A stretch of 64,000 nt of DNA from UBA7477 sp045602925 (GCA_045602925.1 JAZSCN010000003.1:1-64000), one strand, 5' to 3'; positions 7,789 through 17,225 are shown, numbered from the stretch's first letter. Notes: generated by a model from the sequence alone, not told the origin. Made by a program: numbers and translations.

Positions 7789-10233
7789 GTGACCGAAGAT
7801 TTCAATATTTTAATAACTAATTTAGTTACAAATTCAACACTTGATGTTACTAAACCGGTTTTTGCTCATGAAAGCTACAAAATTAATGTACGCTTAGGTT
7901 CTAATAGCAATAATGAAAGCTGGAAGCAACGTTATAAAAATAATATACGTTGGGACTTCGGTGATGGAACAATTGTAAATGCACCATCTGCAACACATTA
8001 TTATAAATTTCCGGGAAAATATAAAGTTTCATGTATCTTATACCAAATCGATGGTACACCTGTAGAAAATAGTGTTAGTTATAATATTGTTGTAAGAGAA
8101 GCATTACCTTCTAAATTAGAGTTTGTAAATCCTTCTTCCTGGAAATCTAATGTACCTTGTTGTAAAAATAATAATCTTGGTCAATTATTCGTATCAATTT
8201 CCAACAATATAAAATCTTTGCCACATGTTTCTGCCATCCGTCGATGGACTAAAGAAACACCTAAAGAAGATTCCTATTTTGACATTAATACACGTTCATA
8301 TTATCACCGTGATAGGTATTATACATTCCTTGAAAAACAAATAATAAAAAGTAAAAATAATATAGATAGTGATTATATAAATGCTATATTAAAACCAACC
8401 GACACTTTTATTCCTGATTATATAACAGTTTATGGGTATTTTACTTATGAAAATAATACAATCAAATTAAAAACATTTGCGGTTCATCCACAAGAAGATT
8501 TAAATCGATACTCATTTGTAATTCAAAATCCTAATTCAAAATATAATAGCGAACAGGCTTATAATACAATTGTTAATATTTCATCAGTAAAATCTCTTAA
8601 GGGAATTCCGACAAATGCAACAGAAATCGGTAAAATAGGCATTATAGATATATGGTATAAAAATGATTTTATTTCTACTAACGATCTTGTTTTCGAGTTT
8701 AAACCTGAAACATTTAAACTTAAAACAGACCCACAATTGGCAGAAAGCTATCTTAATATACCTCCTTTAGGTATAACCTTTAATACAGTTGAGGCTACTT
8801 TAGATAATTCTGAGTTGAAACAAGCCCTTACCTCTAACGGTTTATTCAACTCTGAATATATTGCTGATAAGAGTAATAATAGATTTATCTTTAGTCAAAA
8901 CTCACCAATTGTAATTGAAACTCATTTAATCTATAACCTTTATCTAAACTATGAGATAGAAATGTATAATTCATTTTTCATAATGAATGATAGTTTAGAT
9001 GGAAGTTCAAGTTGGAACTTATATAAGCATAAAGTTAATTCTAATAATGGACCTTATTTTTATGAGTTATCAAAACCGGAAAATGATGAAACTTATAGCT
9101 TATATAAACTCCGTGATACTGGTAATATAGAAAACTTTGAATATAATTATGGTATGTATTCTGATTACATATCATTCTATAGATTAACACCTTTGTCACC
9201 AAATGGGTTTAATTTATATTATGAAGATTCAGATAATGAAAGACATCTTCTTTTAGCCTGTACTAGTATTGTATCATTAGAAGATTTAGTATTACCCGAA
9301 GAAAAACGAGCTATTCAGAATACTGAAGATATTCTTAATACATATATGCAACATCCTATGTATGATGAAGCAGACAATTTGAAAACGTTTTTAAGAGATA
9401 TTTTCAAAAATAATGATATGTTATCATATGTAACAGCTAAAGGTTTAAACATCTTAAATGATAATGTAAATTATAAAACATGTTATCTCGATAAGTTCTT
9501 ATCAATATTAGAGATGATGGATGAACCTGCTACTCATTTTGATATTAGTTCATTTGATAGAATTAATGAGTTGAAAGAAATGGTTCGTATTTTAACAATG
9601 AATTACTCTGAGTTATTTGGTAATCTTTTAACTAATGAATATGATATACGCATAACTCACTCAACGAAGGGATTTAATGTAAGTGATCAATTAGAGCCAA
9701 ATGATGTTGTTCTTTGCGAAATAAATCCTAATACTGGCAAATCAGGTGATATTGTTGCGATTAGAAGAGGTAACAAAATTCTTCCTCTTACTACAAAAAC
9801 TCCTTACCTTATCTTAAAGGATGATTTTACTTTTGATACTGTATTAGTCAATTTTGTAGGTATTGAACCTAGTTCTATTGAGACTTTCGAAGACCAGTCT
9901 GAAAGCTGGAAAGAAAATCATGAATGGACAGAGCTTCATGCTTACTCTTTCAATGACTATGACCCATCTTGGGGTTGGGTAATGAATTTACCAAACGAAA
10001 TTGATAATAAAGCAAATAAGGCAGATTTCATCGATGCTTATTACTCATTTTATATTTTTAACCCGATACACTCTAAGACCCGAAAATATAATTTCGTAGA
10101 AGAGACAACAATTCCTAAGGGTAATGACAATAATCAAATAAGTGTTGAGCAATGGAATGATGACTATGGGTTTGTGTATGATTGTTTAATGAAGATATTA
10201 ACTTATAATCTCAACCTTAGAGATTCTAATTAA
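7789..10233 (+). CDS. PKD-domain baseplate/wedge-associated protein
   Basis: The 814-residue protein starts with GTG. Residues about 20-110 form a PKD-like Ig domain: WDFGDGT followed by HYYKFPGKYKVSCIL is the signature. The remainder is Asn/Tyr/Ser-rich, mostly beta in pattern, with no family I recognise. Near 620-660 there is a short segment with SH3/Ig-like features (DVVLCEINPNTGKSGDIVAI). It lies between gp6-like and gp25-like genes, where T4 wedge parts would be expected, so a role as a gp7/gp8-type wedge or peripheral baseplate component is inferred from position only. Confidence 0.6.
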   Translation: MTEDFNILITNLVTNSTLDVTKPVFAHESYKINVRLGSNSNNESWKQRYKNNIRWDFGDGTIVNAPSATHYYKFPGKYKVSCILYQIDGTPVENSVSYNIVVREALPSKLEFVNPSSWKSNVPCCKNNNLGQLFVSISNNIKSLPHVSAIRRWTKETPKEDSYFDINTRSYYHRDRYYTFLEKQIIKSKNNIDSDYINAILKPTDTFIPDYITVYGYFTYENNTIKLKTFAVHPQEDLNRYSFVIQNPNSKYNSEQAYNTIVNISSVKSLKGIPTNATEIGKIGIIDIWYKNDFISTNDLVFEFKPETFKLKTDPQLAESYLNIPPLGITFNTVEATLDNSELKQALTSNGLFNSEYIADKSNNRFIFSQNSPIVIETHLIYNLYLNYEIEMYNSFFIMNDSLDGSSSWNLYKHKVNSNNGPYFYELSKPENDETYSLYKLRDTGNIENFEYNYGMYSDYISFYRLTPLSPNGFNLYYEDSDNERHLLLACTSIVSLEDLVLPEEKRAIQNTEDILNTYMQHPMYDEADNLKTFLRDIFKNNDMLSYVTAKGLNILNDNVNYKTCYLDKFLSILEMMDEPATHFDISSFDRINELKEMVRILTMNYSELFGNLLTNEYDIRITHSTKGFNVSDQLEPNDVVLCEINPNTGKSGDIVAIRRGNKILPLTTKTPYLILKDDFTFDTVLVNFVGIEPSSIETFEDQSESWKENHEWTELHAYSFNDYDPSWGWVMNLPNEIDNKANKADFIDAYYSFYIFNPIHSKTRKYNFVEETTIPKGNDNNQISVEQWNDDYGFVYDCLMKILTYNLNLRDSN

Positions 10234-10236
10234 ATA
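10231..10236 (+). promoter_or_regulatory. Late-type TAAATA box
   Basis: It overlaps the upstream stop codon and lies exactly 6 nt before the ATG at 10243. Confidence 0.5.
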
Positions 10237-10242
10237 TAGCTA

Positions 10243-12912
10243 ATGGCTGTATTGTTGAAAAATCTTTATTCTATAATAAATGGTAAGCTTGATGCCAAAG
10301 ATGTTGAGCGTTCATTTACATTTATAGAATTTATCAAAGAATTCGGGTATGATAACACTCCCAGCTCATTCTTAAGCGATTATAAATCATACCTTTCTTT
10401 GTGGGCAAATGCTACATATGATAATCATGCTTTAACTGATAAAGAATTTATTAGAAGGTCTCTTACTGATACACTTAAATCTATTGTATTGACATATTCT
10501 TCATATGAAGAACAAGATTTTTTAGCTAATATCGATTGGAATAATCCGATTCATCAAAAAGCCATTGTCCCATTTTTTGCGGAAAAAATTAAGAGTATAT
10601 GTAATTTCTATAAGAATAAACGTCAAGAAGCCCATCTTATCGTTAATAAAAATTCATTTAAAGGTTCCAGAATATCTTTAGAACAAATTATATATGATAA
10701 GATTTTGGATTTCTATTTTGAAAATAAAAATCTTAAACCGCAAATAAGTCATCTTCAACATAACTTAACTATTTCCATTGAAGAGTATATTGATTTATAC
10801 TCAGAATACTTTGATATACCGCGTCATAAGAAATGTACTGATGAATCTCGTCAGAAACTTTTAGAAGCTAATATCAATAATGTAGATTATAAAGATTATA
10901 TTCAACTTTCTAAAATCATTTCCGACAGTCTTTTCAATGGTGAGCTTTATCTCGAAGAAATTCCATTAATTGCGCAGGTTGGTTTAGATTTAAGCCAAAA
11001 GTGTGCAGGTGATGTAGCTACATTACGTGATGTTCTTTTAAATGAAGCGACTATCAATCAGGTTAGTTTAGGTGATCAAATTTCTTTACGTAGAAAACTT
11101 TATGAAAAGTATCTCGGGTGCGATTTATATTATATCTATTGCGACACTAAAGATAGCATCTACATTGATGTATTAACTAGAGCAGATAATCCTTCAGGTA
11201 ACTTATTAAATTGTGGTACCGCAGATACAGCTACTGTAGAATCTGATAAAGTTGAGTTATTATCTAATATTGGTCTTTTCTTTAAACCCGATAAAACCGG
11301 TATCTTAAAGATTAATGCTAATGATTTCTCATGGGAAATTGATAAGAGCAAGTTATCTGATGAAACTTTCTATATTTTCCCTGACCCTAACAAGTATGGT
11401 GATATTGGTAATAATAAATCTCAAGATTATCCATTAATTTATGAATATAAATTAAATGAATATATCAAAAATATCAGTTCAGGTTGGGCTAAAGATGACC
11501 CTCTTGCATATATTTCCACTACTACTTGGAATACATATTATAGCAAACAAGATAATGATTATATTTTAAATGATAATCATGATTATAGCTACTCCTTTAC
11601 TGCTCTTGCTAATCTTGGTATTATATCTGATTATCAAACTGATATGTTTGGTAATGAATACGCATTAGTTAAAGGTTATACTAATGAAGATGGTGTTTTT
11701 GAAGTACCTTCTAAATTTGCATTACCAAGTGTAGACTTTAAAGAAGGTTCACTTGATGTTGGTGATATTACATCTGTTCAACCCGATGCCACATTATTAA
11801 ATGGCGGTTATTTCAGAGACCCTCGATTTGAGAAGGAAGACAAAGCTTTCCCGTATGATGTTCGTTTACGCATAAAAAATGACTATATGTGGTCAGGTGT
11901 TATTCCACAAACAAACTATATTACAACACCTGATATATTAACAACGCATATAGATGGAGGAAACTTTACTGATAAAGTTAGAAATAGTTATGTAGATCAT
12001 TATAATGCTAAACCACAAGAAAAAACACGCAATTTAAACACTGCTACATATGATAAGTCATTTAAAGATTTAGTATTCCAAAACTTTAACTATTCTTTAA
12101 ACACTCATGATAAAAACGGCAATGAAGTAGTAAAGGTTAGATTAGTTAATAAAACATTTGATGACATCAAAAATGAAGAAGGAAAATTATTCTTTAAATC
12201 TACCGGTTGTAAAGCATCTACTCAAAATGTTATAGCAGATAATGTAAAGAAATTCTCTTTAATTCGTGATATTCTTATAATTGAAAAAACTGACAATATT
12301 ATTATATATAAGCAAAATGAAGTATTAGAGTTTATTGAGATATATAACAATAATAATGAAAATGATACAGTAGAAACCCCAGAAGGTGAGATAATACCTA
12401 ATCCTGCTAAATTATTCTACCCTGGTGATTTATATAATATCCTTTATAATGAAGCTGAAGACACTTTCTATATAGCTGTTATCTCTATAGTAAAGGTTAA
12501 TGATAATATATTCAATCGTTTGGGGTTACGCATCCATAAATTTGAAGTAGAAAATAAAAAGTTAATTACTGATATTATTAATACAGCAACTGATGAAATT
12601 GAATTATATATAGACGAAAATGATGTATTTGATAATTTTGATTTAATATCTTTACATGATAAATTTGACTCATTTACTTTCAGTTACAATAATAATCATG
12701 ATGTATATCTAATATCATATCTTTTAAATGATAATGCATATTATCCGTATTTGTATGAACATAAGTTCAGAATGTACAATAAAGCCCGTTTCTATAATAC
12801 TTTAAACACTAATGTTTATTATAATACAGATAGTGTTCACACTAATATCTTTAATGCAGATATAGAAACTGCATTAGAGCCAAACGAAATTCCATTCTTT
12901 ATACCTGCTTAA
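10243..12912 (+). CDS. Large baseplate-region structural protein, unknown family
   Basis: The 889-residue protein has a helical N-terminal 200 residues (FTFIEFIKEFGYDN, FFAEKIKSICNFYKNKRQ, SLEQIIYDKILDFYF) and a long, Asn/Asp/Tyr-rich beta-type remainder. I do not recognise the family. It lies between the PKD-domain protein and the gp25-like gene and starts 6 nt after a TAAATA box, so it is very likely a late virion protein of the baseplate periphery. Its stop is followed after 4 nt by the gp25-like ATG without a box, suggesting the two are translated from one message. Confidence 0.65.
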   Translation: MAVLLKNLYSIINGKLDAKDVERSFTFIEFIKEFGYDNTPSSFLSDYKSYLSLWANATYDNHALTDKEFIRRSLTDTLKSIVLTYSSYEEQDFLANIDWNNPIHQKAIVPFFAEKIKSICNFYKNKRQEAHLIVNKNSFKGSRISLEQIIYDKILDFYFENKNLKPQISHLQHNLTISIEEYIDLYSEYFDIPRHKKCTDESRQKLLEANINNVDYKDYIQLSKIISDSLFNGELYLEEIPLIAQVGLDLSQKCAGDVATLRDVLLNEATINQVSLGDQISLRRKLYEKYLGCDLYYIYCDTKDSIYIDVLTRADNPSGNLLNCGTADTATVESDKVELLSNIGLFFKPDKTGILKINANDFSWEIDKSKLSDETFYIFPDPNKYGDIGNNKSQDYPLIYEYKLNEYIKNISSGWAKDDPLAYISTTTWNTYYSKQDNDYILNDNHDYSYSFTALANLGIISDYQTDMFGNEYALVKGYTNEDGVFEVPSKFALPSVDFKEGSLDVGDITSVQPDATLLNGGYFRDPRFEKEDKAFPYDVRLRIKNDYMWSGVIPQTNYITTPDILTTHIDGGNFTDKVRNSYVDHYNAKPQEKTRNLNTATYDKSFKDLVFQNFNYSLNTHDKNGNEVVKVRLVNKTFDDIKNEEGKLFFKSTGCKASTQNVIADNVKKFSLIRDILIIEKTDNIIIYKQNEVLEFIEIYNNNNENDTVETPEGEIIPNPAKLFYPGDLYNILYNEAEDTFYIAVISIVKVNDNIFNRLGLRIHKFEVENKKLITDIINTATDEIELYIDENDVFDNFDLISLHDKFDSFTFSYNNNHDVYLISYLLNDNAYYPYLYEHKFRMYNKARFYNTLNTNVYYNTDSVHTNIFNADIETALEPNEIPFFIPA

Positions 12913-12916
12913 AACA

Positions 12917-13435
12917 ATGGCCAATATCAATCTTAATACTCTCTTTACAAAAAATTATAAAACTGATTCTAAAGTAGACTCAGATATTAATTTAAATAAA
13001 GAAACCAAAGAAGCTGAAATATACTCAGATTATAAGCTTGATTTAACTCCACAAATGCTTCAAGGTGGTAGTATTAATTCTACTGTTACTCACAATGATA
13101 TAAACAAAATCGTAAATGAAGAATCAATTTTAAACTCTTTACGAAATATAATGATGACAAAGTTTCAATCTCGTTTATTAAATCCTGAGATGAACTTTGA
13201 TTTACGTAGTTATCTTTTTGAAGAACTTACAGAAGCAAAGGCATATTTCATCGGGTATGATATTGCTACATATCTTCCAATGTATGAGCCGAGGATTATT
13301 ATCGGTGATATTAATGTAGTGGCTCATTATAATCATGATACCTATGTTATAAACATGAATATCCATATCCCATCTATTAATAAAAATATTAAATTATCTA
13401 GTATTTTAAACTCCGATGGTTTTAGTTTCAATTAA
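12917..13435 (+). CDS. Baseplate wedge protein (T4 gp25 family)
   Basis: gp25 is a conserved small protein of contractile injection machines that nucleates sheath assembly on the baseplate. Residues about 50-165 fit the family: a helix with NDINKIVNEESILNSLRNIM, then a loop RLLNPEMNFDLRSYLFEE (the place of the usual 'NPxFG' region), and strands PRIIIGDINVVAHYNHDTYVI spread over about 125-150. The first 50 residues are an extra polar extension; T4 gp25 has 132 residues and this has 172. It sits at the end of the wedge gene run, as expected. Confidence 0.8.
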   Translation: MANINLNTLFTKNYKTDSKVDSDINLNKETKEAEIYSDYKLDLTPQMLQGGSINSTVTHNDINKIVNEESILNSLRNIMMTKFQSRLLNPEMNFDLRSYLFEELTEAKAYFIGYDIATYLPMYEPRIIIGDINVVAHYNHDTYVINMNIHIPSINKNIKLSSILNSDGFSFN

Positions 13436-13445
13436 GTAAAAAAGA

Positions 13446-13664
13446 ATGGAAAATTTTAATACTTACCTTAATAGATTAAGTGCTTTTTACAATGATTTGG
13501 CTTACTGGCGTTATTCAAAAGATAACATGTCAGAAGAAAATGAAAAATACACTATTAAAGTAAAGGAAAGTGCAAAACTTCTTCGTGAAGAAATGAAAAA
13601 ACTACCACCTGATATGATAAGACCTCAGGTGGTAGAACATATAGAAAAAGCTTTATCGCTTTAA
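13446..13664 (+). CDS. Small hypothetical helical protein
   Basis: A 72-residue, charged, helical protein of unknown function, starting 10 nt after the gp25-like stop. Its 3' end carries an 11-bp inverted repeat inside the coding sequence, and its TAA interlocks with the stop codon of the convergent clamp-loader gene (shared TTAA). No domain is recognisable. Confidence 0.6.
   Translation: MENFNTYLNRLSAFYNDLAYWRYSKDNMSEENEKYTIKVKESAKLLREEMKKLPPDMIRPQVVEHIEKALSL
13602..13635. repeat. 11-bp perfect inverted repeat inside a coding region
   Basis: CTACCACCTGA at 13602-13612 is perfectly inverted at 13625-13635, with a 12-nt loop. It lies 30 nt before the stop of the small gene and close to the end of the convergent clamp-loader gene, with no T-run on either side. 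It could act as an RNA hairpin that protects or ends one of the two convergent transcripts. Confidence 0.6.
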
Positions 13665-14602
13665 ATTGACTTCATAAGTTTATACAAACAAGCAAAAGCA
13701 TTAATTTCAGGATCAATAATCTCTTCAAACTTATAAAGATAATCTGCAATAATTATTGTCCAATTCGGCTTAACTTCATCATCTACTAAGTCAGAATCAA
13801 TGATGAGATGATAGAAATCTGAAATCATACTTGCATAATCATTATTAAACAAACTTTCATTGTTGATAATATATGAACGAAGAGCAACATGATTCTTTTC
13901 AAGTACCAAATCAAGAACATGCTTGATAAAGTATGAATCAACATTATAATCCTTCAGCTTAAGTACACCGTCAAAAACACAAGATTGAAGATTTTTGATA
14001 ATTGAGCGCATATCAGGGTAGAAACGTTCAATAAGCGTTTTCAACTTAGGAAGTTCCACAGATTGATTTACCTTTACTTGCTCATTTCCAAGGATATAAA
14101 GAATTCGACGGATAACACCATCCTTAGGAGGAGTAATATCGATCAACTTACAACGAGAACGAATTGCATCATGAATTCGATTCTTATTATTTGCTGTAAT
14201 AATAAATCTAGTATTCTCAGATACTTCCTCCATCAAAGCTCGAAGAATACGCTGAGCCTGTGCATTTGCAAAACCATCAGCCTCATCGAGAATCACAATC
14301 TTAAACTTACCATTAGAGGAAAGTGTACGTGAGAAATTAGAAATCTTAGTTCTTACCACTTCAACATTATTCTCATCCGAAGCATTTACATAAAGAGTAT
14401 CACACTGGAAAATATTATAAGCTAGAAGCTTAGCAAGAGAAGTCTTACCTTGTCCAGGTCGTGAACACAGGAAAATATTATCAATAATATCCTCATTGAT
14501 ATATTTCATAATAAGAGAACGTGCCTCTTCGCTAAGTACAATATCCTCAAGAGTTTGCGGACGATAACGTTCAGTCCAATCTGAATTAATTTGATTAAGC
14601 AT
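13661..14602 (-). CDS. Sliding-clamp loader large subunit (T4 gp44 / RFC type AAA+ ATPase)
   Basis: It loads the sliding clamp onto DNA for replication; in T4 the clamp also activates late transcription. The protein (313 residues from the ATG at 14602; 318 from an upstream ATG at 14617) shows WTERYRPQTLED, the usual clamp-loader start, a Walker A (SRPGQGKTS, about 47-55), Walker B (IVILDEAD, about 102-109), sensor 1 (FIITANN, about 133-139) and the SRC arginine-finger motif (about 149-151). T4 gp44 has 319 residues. I prefer 14602 because a -10-like TAAGAAT lies just before it and the distance to the RYRP box matches the family. It has no TAAATA box, unlike the late genes around it. Confidence 0.95.
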   Translation of the reverse strand: MLNQINSDWTERYRPQTLEDIVLSEEARSLIMKYINEDIIDNIFLCSRPGQGKTSLAKLLAYNIFQCDTLYVNASDENNVEVVRTKISNFSRTLSSNGKFKIVILDEADGFANAQAQRILRALMEEVSENTRFIITANNKNRIHDAIRSRCKLIDITPPKDGVIRRILYILGNEQVKVNQSVELPKLKTLIERFYPDMRSIIKNLQSCVFDGVLKLKDYNVDSYFIKHVLDLVLEKNHVALRSYIINNESLFNNDYASMISDFYHLIIDSDLVDDEVKPNWTIIIADYLYKFEEIIDPEINAFACLYKLMKSI

Positions 14603-14603
14603 A

Positions 14604-14630
14604 ATTCTTATATGCATCAGTTCTGTTTTA
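14604..14630 (-). promoter_or_regulatory. Candidate early/middle promoter upstream of the clamp loader
   Basis: On the minus strand TAAAACAGAACTG (14630-14618) is followed 7 nt later by TAAGAAT (14610-14604). The same 13-mer and TAAGAAT, 3 nt apart, occur before the nuclease gene at 40.3 kb. Both genes are non-structural and lack the TAAATA box. Confidence 0.35.
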
Positions 14631-14651
14631 GATTAAACTACCTTTAGTGGA

Positions 14652-14657
14652 TAAATA
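14652..14657 (+). promoter_or_regulatory. Late-type TAAATA box (longer spacing)
   Basis: It lies 9 nt before the tail tube ATG at 14667, within a run GATAAATAAAAA. Confidence 0.45.
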
Positions 14658-14666
14658 AAAATTAGA

Positions 14667-15233
14667 ATGGCTGTAAATCAAACAATTGGTAAATTTATAC
14701 AAGTTGCTGGCCAACGCGATTTTGCACGTGATAACCTTTTCCGTATCATGCAACTTAGTTGCCGTAACTTAACATTAACAGAAGAAGATTTAGTATACGC
14801 TAAAGGTGGTAAGCTTCCTGGCCGTGTAACTCCCGTTGGTGAAAATGTGAAGTACATGGGTATGACTTTACCATATACGCGTTCTACAGTAGAATATCCT
14901 GGTAATAATGACTACGAAATTGTATTCTATCTTGATAAAGATTCTGAGCTTGTACATAAGTTCGAACGCGCTTCTCGTCAAGCTTTCAATGATGTTACTA
15001 CTACTGGTGACTGGCGTTTCCCAAGTACCAGCGACGTAATGACTATCGCTGTTCTTGATATTAATCTTGACCCAATTGAATATATTACATTCTATGGTGT
15101 AAGTTTTGTTAAGTTCGATGAACTTGAATTCAAGATCGCTGAGTCAGAAGGTACTGCTGTTGAAGTAAAGGCTCATATCTCTTATCTTTATTATAAGAGA
15201 ACAGGTTCTGATACTGTATTCGCAGGCGTTTGA
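14667..15233 (+). CDS. Tail tube protein (T4 gp19 family)
   Basis: This 188-residue protein has the layout of gp19-type tube subunits that stack as hexamers inside the sheath. Landmarks are DFARDNLFRIMQL near the start, the loop KLPGRVTPVGENVKYMG (about 48-64), YEIVFYLD (about 82-89) followed by a helix ELVHKFERASRQAF, and closing strands VMTIAVLDI and ITFYGVSFVKFDELEF. T4 gp19 has 163 residues. The coding sequence uses CGT and other codons of highly expressed genes, as expected for an abundant virion protein. It stands alone between the clamp loader and a strong terminator. A second tube-like gene lies next to the sheath at 34.9 kb; which one forms the main tube is not certain. Confidence 0.8.
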   Translation: MAVNQTIGKFIQVAGQRDFARDNLFRIMQLSCRNLTLTEEDLVYAKGGKLPGRVTPVGENVKYMGMTLPYTRSTVEYPGNNDYEIVFYLDKDSELVHKFERASRQAFNDVTTTGDWRFPSTSDVMTIAVLDINLDPIEYITFYGVSFVKFDELEFKIAESEGTAVEVKAHISYLYYKRTGSDTVFAGV

Positions 15234-15261
15234 TAAATCCTTCAAATTAAAATATAAAAAT

Positions 15262-15290
15262 AAAGCTCGCAAAAATTGCGAGCTTTTTTA
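15262..15290. terminator. Bidirectional Rho-independent terminator
   Basis: An 11-bp perfect stem (AAAGCTCGCAA with TTGCGAGCTTT) has a 3-nt loop. T-runs follow on the plus strand and T-rich sequence follows on the minus strand. It separates the tube gene from the convergent gene ending at 15317. Confidence 0.9.
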
Positions 15291-15316
15291 TTATTCATGA
15301 ACCATTATGAGAAAAA

Positions 15317-15604
15317 TTAACCAGCCATACCAGAGTTAGCAGGTACCAACTCATCTTCGGCTATAATACCGGAATCAATAAAATCTGTAATTAGAGAACT
15401 AAACTTGTGAGCAAATACGTCAAAAGCTTGTTCTGGACCTTGTGCATTAATAAGACGTTGAAGGTGTTTTTGAATAGCAGGATCCTCGAAAGCCATCTGT
15501 GCAGCTTCTTGTGATTGAGGGTCAGCTAATGAAGGGTTTTCCTGAACAATTTCAAGAACTCTCTTACGAATCAAACTCCACTGATGTGCATTTACTGCTG
15601 CCAT
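15317..15604 (-). CDS. Small hypothetical protein
   Basis: A 95-residue helical protein, rich in Ala and Gln, with no family I recognise. It is the last gene of a minus-strand group of five small to mid-size genes (17225 down to 15317) and ends 27 nt from a bidirectional terminator. The ATG follows the upstream gene closely and has no good TAAATA box (TTAATTAATTTT instead). Confidence 0.65.
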   Translation of the reverse strand: MAAVNAHQWSLIRKRVLEIVQENPSLADPQSQEAAQMAFEDPAIQKHLQRLINAQGPEQAFDVFAHKFSSLITDFIDSGIIAEDELVPANSGMAG

Positions 15605-15612
15605 AAAATTAA

Positions 15613-15933
15613 TTAAATGTTGTATTCAAATCCAAAATCATCTGTTGAAAGACCGTAAACACCGCGATAGCTTTCAATAAGACTTCTCATAAGCATACGC
15701 TGTTTCTTAGAGCATCTGTTATCCATGTTAACATGGAGGAGAGCCTCACACAAATAGCGATTAACTGTTTTAGAGTAGTGATTACGATATAAACCCTGTG
15801 TTTCCCAAGAGACTACTTCAGAAAGAGCCTTGTCAAATGCGTTAGCGCAGTTCTGTAAACCCGATTCAAGAAGATAATCTCTCATGTGAGAAATAACAGC
15901 CTGACCTTTTTCGTCGATTGAATTATGCAACAT
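15613..15933 (-). CDS. Small hypothetical protein
   Basis: A 106-residue mostly helical protein with no recognised domain; it contains three cysteines (NCANAF, YLCEAL, RCSKKQR). A TAAATA box lies 10 nt before its ATG, at a longer distance than usual. It probably shares a transcript with the gene ending at 15317. Confidence 0.65.
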   Translation of the reverse strand: MLHNSIDEKGQAVISHMRDYLLESGLQNCANAFDKALSEVVSWETQGLYRNHYSKTVNRYLCEALLHVNMDNRCSKKQRMLMRSLIESYRGVYGLSTDDFGFEYNI

Positions 15934-15953
15934 GTTACTTTTTTATTTAACCT

Positions 15954-16181
15954 TTATTGAAGAAAAATTAAAAAATCCGGTTCAAGATTACTATCGAAAC
16001 TACCTCTAATATAGCCATTAAAGAAATATTTTCCTGGTAAATTTATCGGAGAACTAAGTTTAAGATAAACATTAGTATCATTACTAATAGATAAACTTTC
16101 TAAATGTTCTAATATTTTATAATAGCACTCATCTTGAATTTCAGCAGGAGTATCTATAAAATATATATTATCTTCATTCAT
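15954..16181 (-). CDS. Small hypothetical protein
   Basis: A 75-residue acidic protein with a beta-type C-terminal half (YLKLSSPINLPGKYFF). Its start overlaps the end of the upstream gene by 8 nt, which indicates translational coupling. Function unknown. Confidence 0.55.
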   Translation of the reverse strand: MNEDNIYFIDTPAEIQDECYYKILEHLESLSISNDTNVYLKLSSPINLPGKYFFNGYIRGSFDSNLEPDFLIFLQ

Positions 16182-16365
16182 TTTGATTTTGTTCTGTATT
16201 ACTTTCAGTGTTATTTTCAGTATTATTTTCTTCAGGCTGTGGTTCTCTTTTTATATAAAGAGCATTTCTGCATTCAACACAAAGAACACCTTGCTGAAGA
16301 ATTAACGGGCATGTGAGCTTATTTAAACCATGCCTACAACTAATAACATATGTGGGATTATTCAT
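16174..16365 (-). CDS. Small Cys-containing protein with acidic Asn/Glu tail
   Basis: A 63-residue protein. The first 40 residues hold C-x9-C and CVEC spacing (SCRHGLNKLTCP then CVECRN), a possible small zinc knuckle. The last 20 residues are a low-complexity Glu/Asn/Thr tail. It lies between the gp26-like candidate and an overlapping small gene on the minus strand. No family recognised. Confidence 0.55.
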   Translation of the reverse strand: MNNPTYVISCRHGLNKLTCPLILQQGVLCVECRNALYIKREPQPEENNTENNTESNTEQNQNE

Positions 16366-16367
16366 AA

Positions 16368-17225
16368 TTAATATGGCATTAATGTATCTGCAACATTTGG
16401 ATCATTTACATTAATATACTTTGATTTAGATGATTTAGCTTTCTCATTTTGTTTTTCTTTATCGTCAATGAAATTTTTATATAAAATAGTAGTTTCAATA
16501 GGAGTCATATCTAATAAAGAGTCCCATGCAACTCTAATGTAATGTGTAATCAAATATTGCATATTATAAAAGTTTTCTAACATATCTTTATATATAAATG
16601 CAATAGAATAAAACATCGATGGTCTTAATATATTATCTACTATTTTGTTGGAGTTAGGTCCGGCTTCATTGATAACTATTTCAGTATCAAAATTTTTATC
16701 TGTTTGATATTCTATTTCATTAATAAACTTAGTTGGAATAACTTCCCTTAATTGCTCCAAAGCTGAATCATTTATTGGATTTCCACCAAAGGAACGCAAA
16801 GCTGAGAACTTATCAATAATAAATGATTCATTATCATCGAATAACAATTTTGTAGGATAATGTATTTCAACATCATAATTGTTAAGTTTAAAAGTTATAT
16901 GTGATTTTTTATACGAGTTTTCTATACTATCTAACATAATTGTAAGCGGTACCTCAATTGAATCTACCTTTTGGCCTTTAAGGGAAATACTACCTCTTAC
17001 CGAATAAAAATAATAAGCAATATAAATGTAAGCTTTGTCACAAATATCTAATGTATCAAAACAATCTATTGATTCTTTAATAAGAGTATCTAAAGCTTTA
17101 AAAAAACCTTTATAATTATCGCCATTAAGAAATTTAAGTAAAACTAAATATTCTCTATTTCTTAACTCCTTTAACGAAAAACTTTTACCTGATGGAGTCG
17201 TTAGATAATTATAGTATTCAATCAT
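16368..17225 (-). CDS. Possible baseplate hub-assembly protein (T4 gp26-like)
   Basis: A 285-residue, mostly helical protein. Residues about 28-75 (LLKFLNGDN, then LDICDKAYIYIAYYFYSVRGSI) recall the N-terminal signature of the T4 baseplate protein family that includes gp26, where a 'D-LF-FF-IRSLSVG' helix is found. The C-terminal part is helical and ends in a Lys-rich stretch. It leads the minus-strand group of small genes and lies opposite the tape-measure/hub gene run, which would suit a hub-assembly role. The match is weak and length is longer than gp26 (208), so this is tentative. Confidence 0.35.
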   Translation of the reverse strand: MIEYYNYLTTPSGKSFSLKELRNREYLVLLKFLNGDNYKGFFKALDTLIKESIDCFDTLDICDKAYIYIAYYFYSVRGSISLKGQKVDSIEVPLTIMLDSIENSYKKSHITFKLNNYDVEIHYPTKLLFDDNESFIIDKFSALRSFGGNPINDSALEQLREVIPTKFINEIEYQTDKNFDTEIVINEAGPNSNKIVDNILRPSMFYSIAFIYKDMLENFYNMQYLITHYIRVAWDSLLDMTPIETTILYKNFIDDKEKQNEKAKSSKSKYINVNDPNVADTLMPY

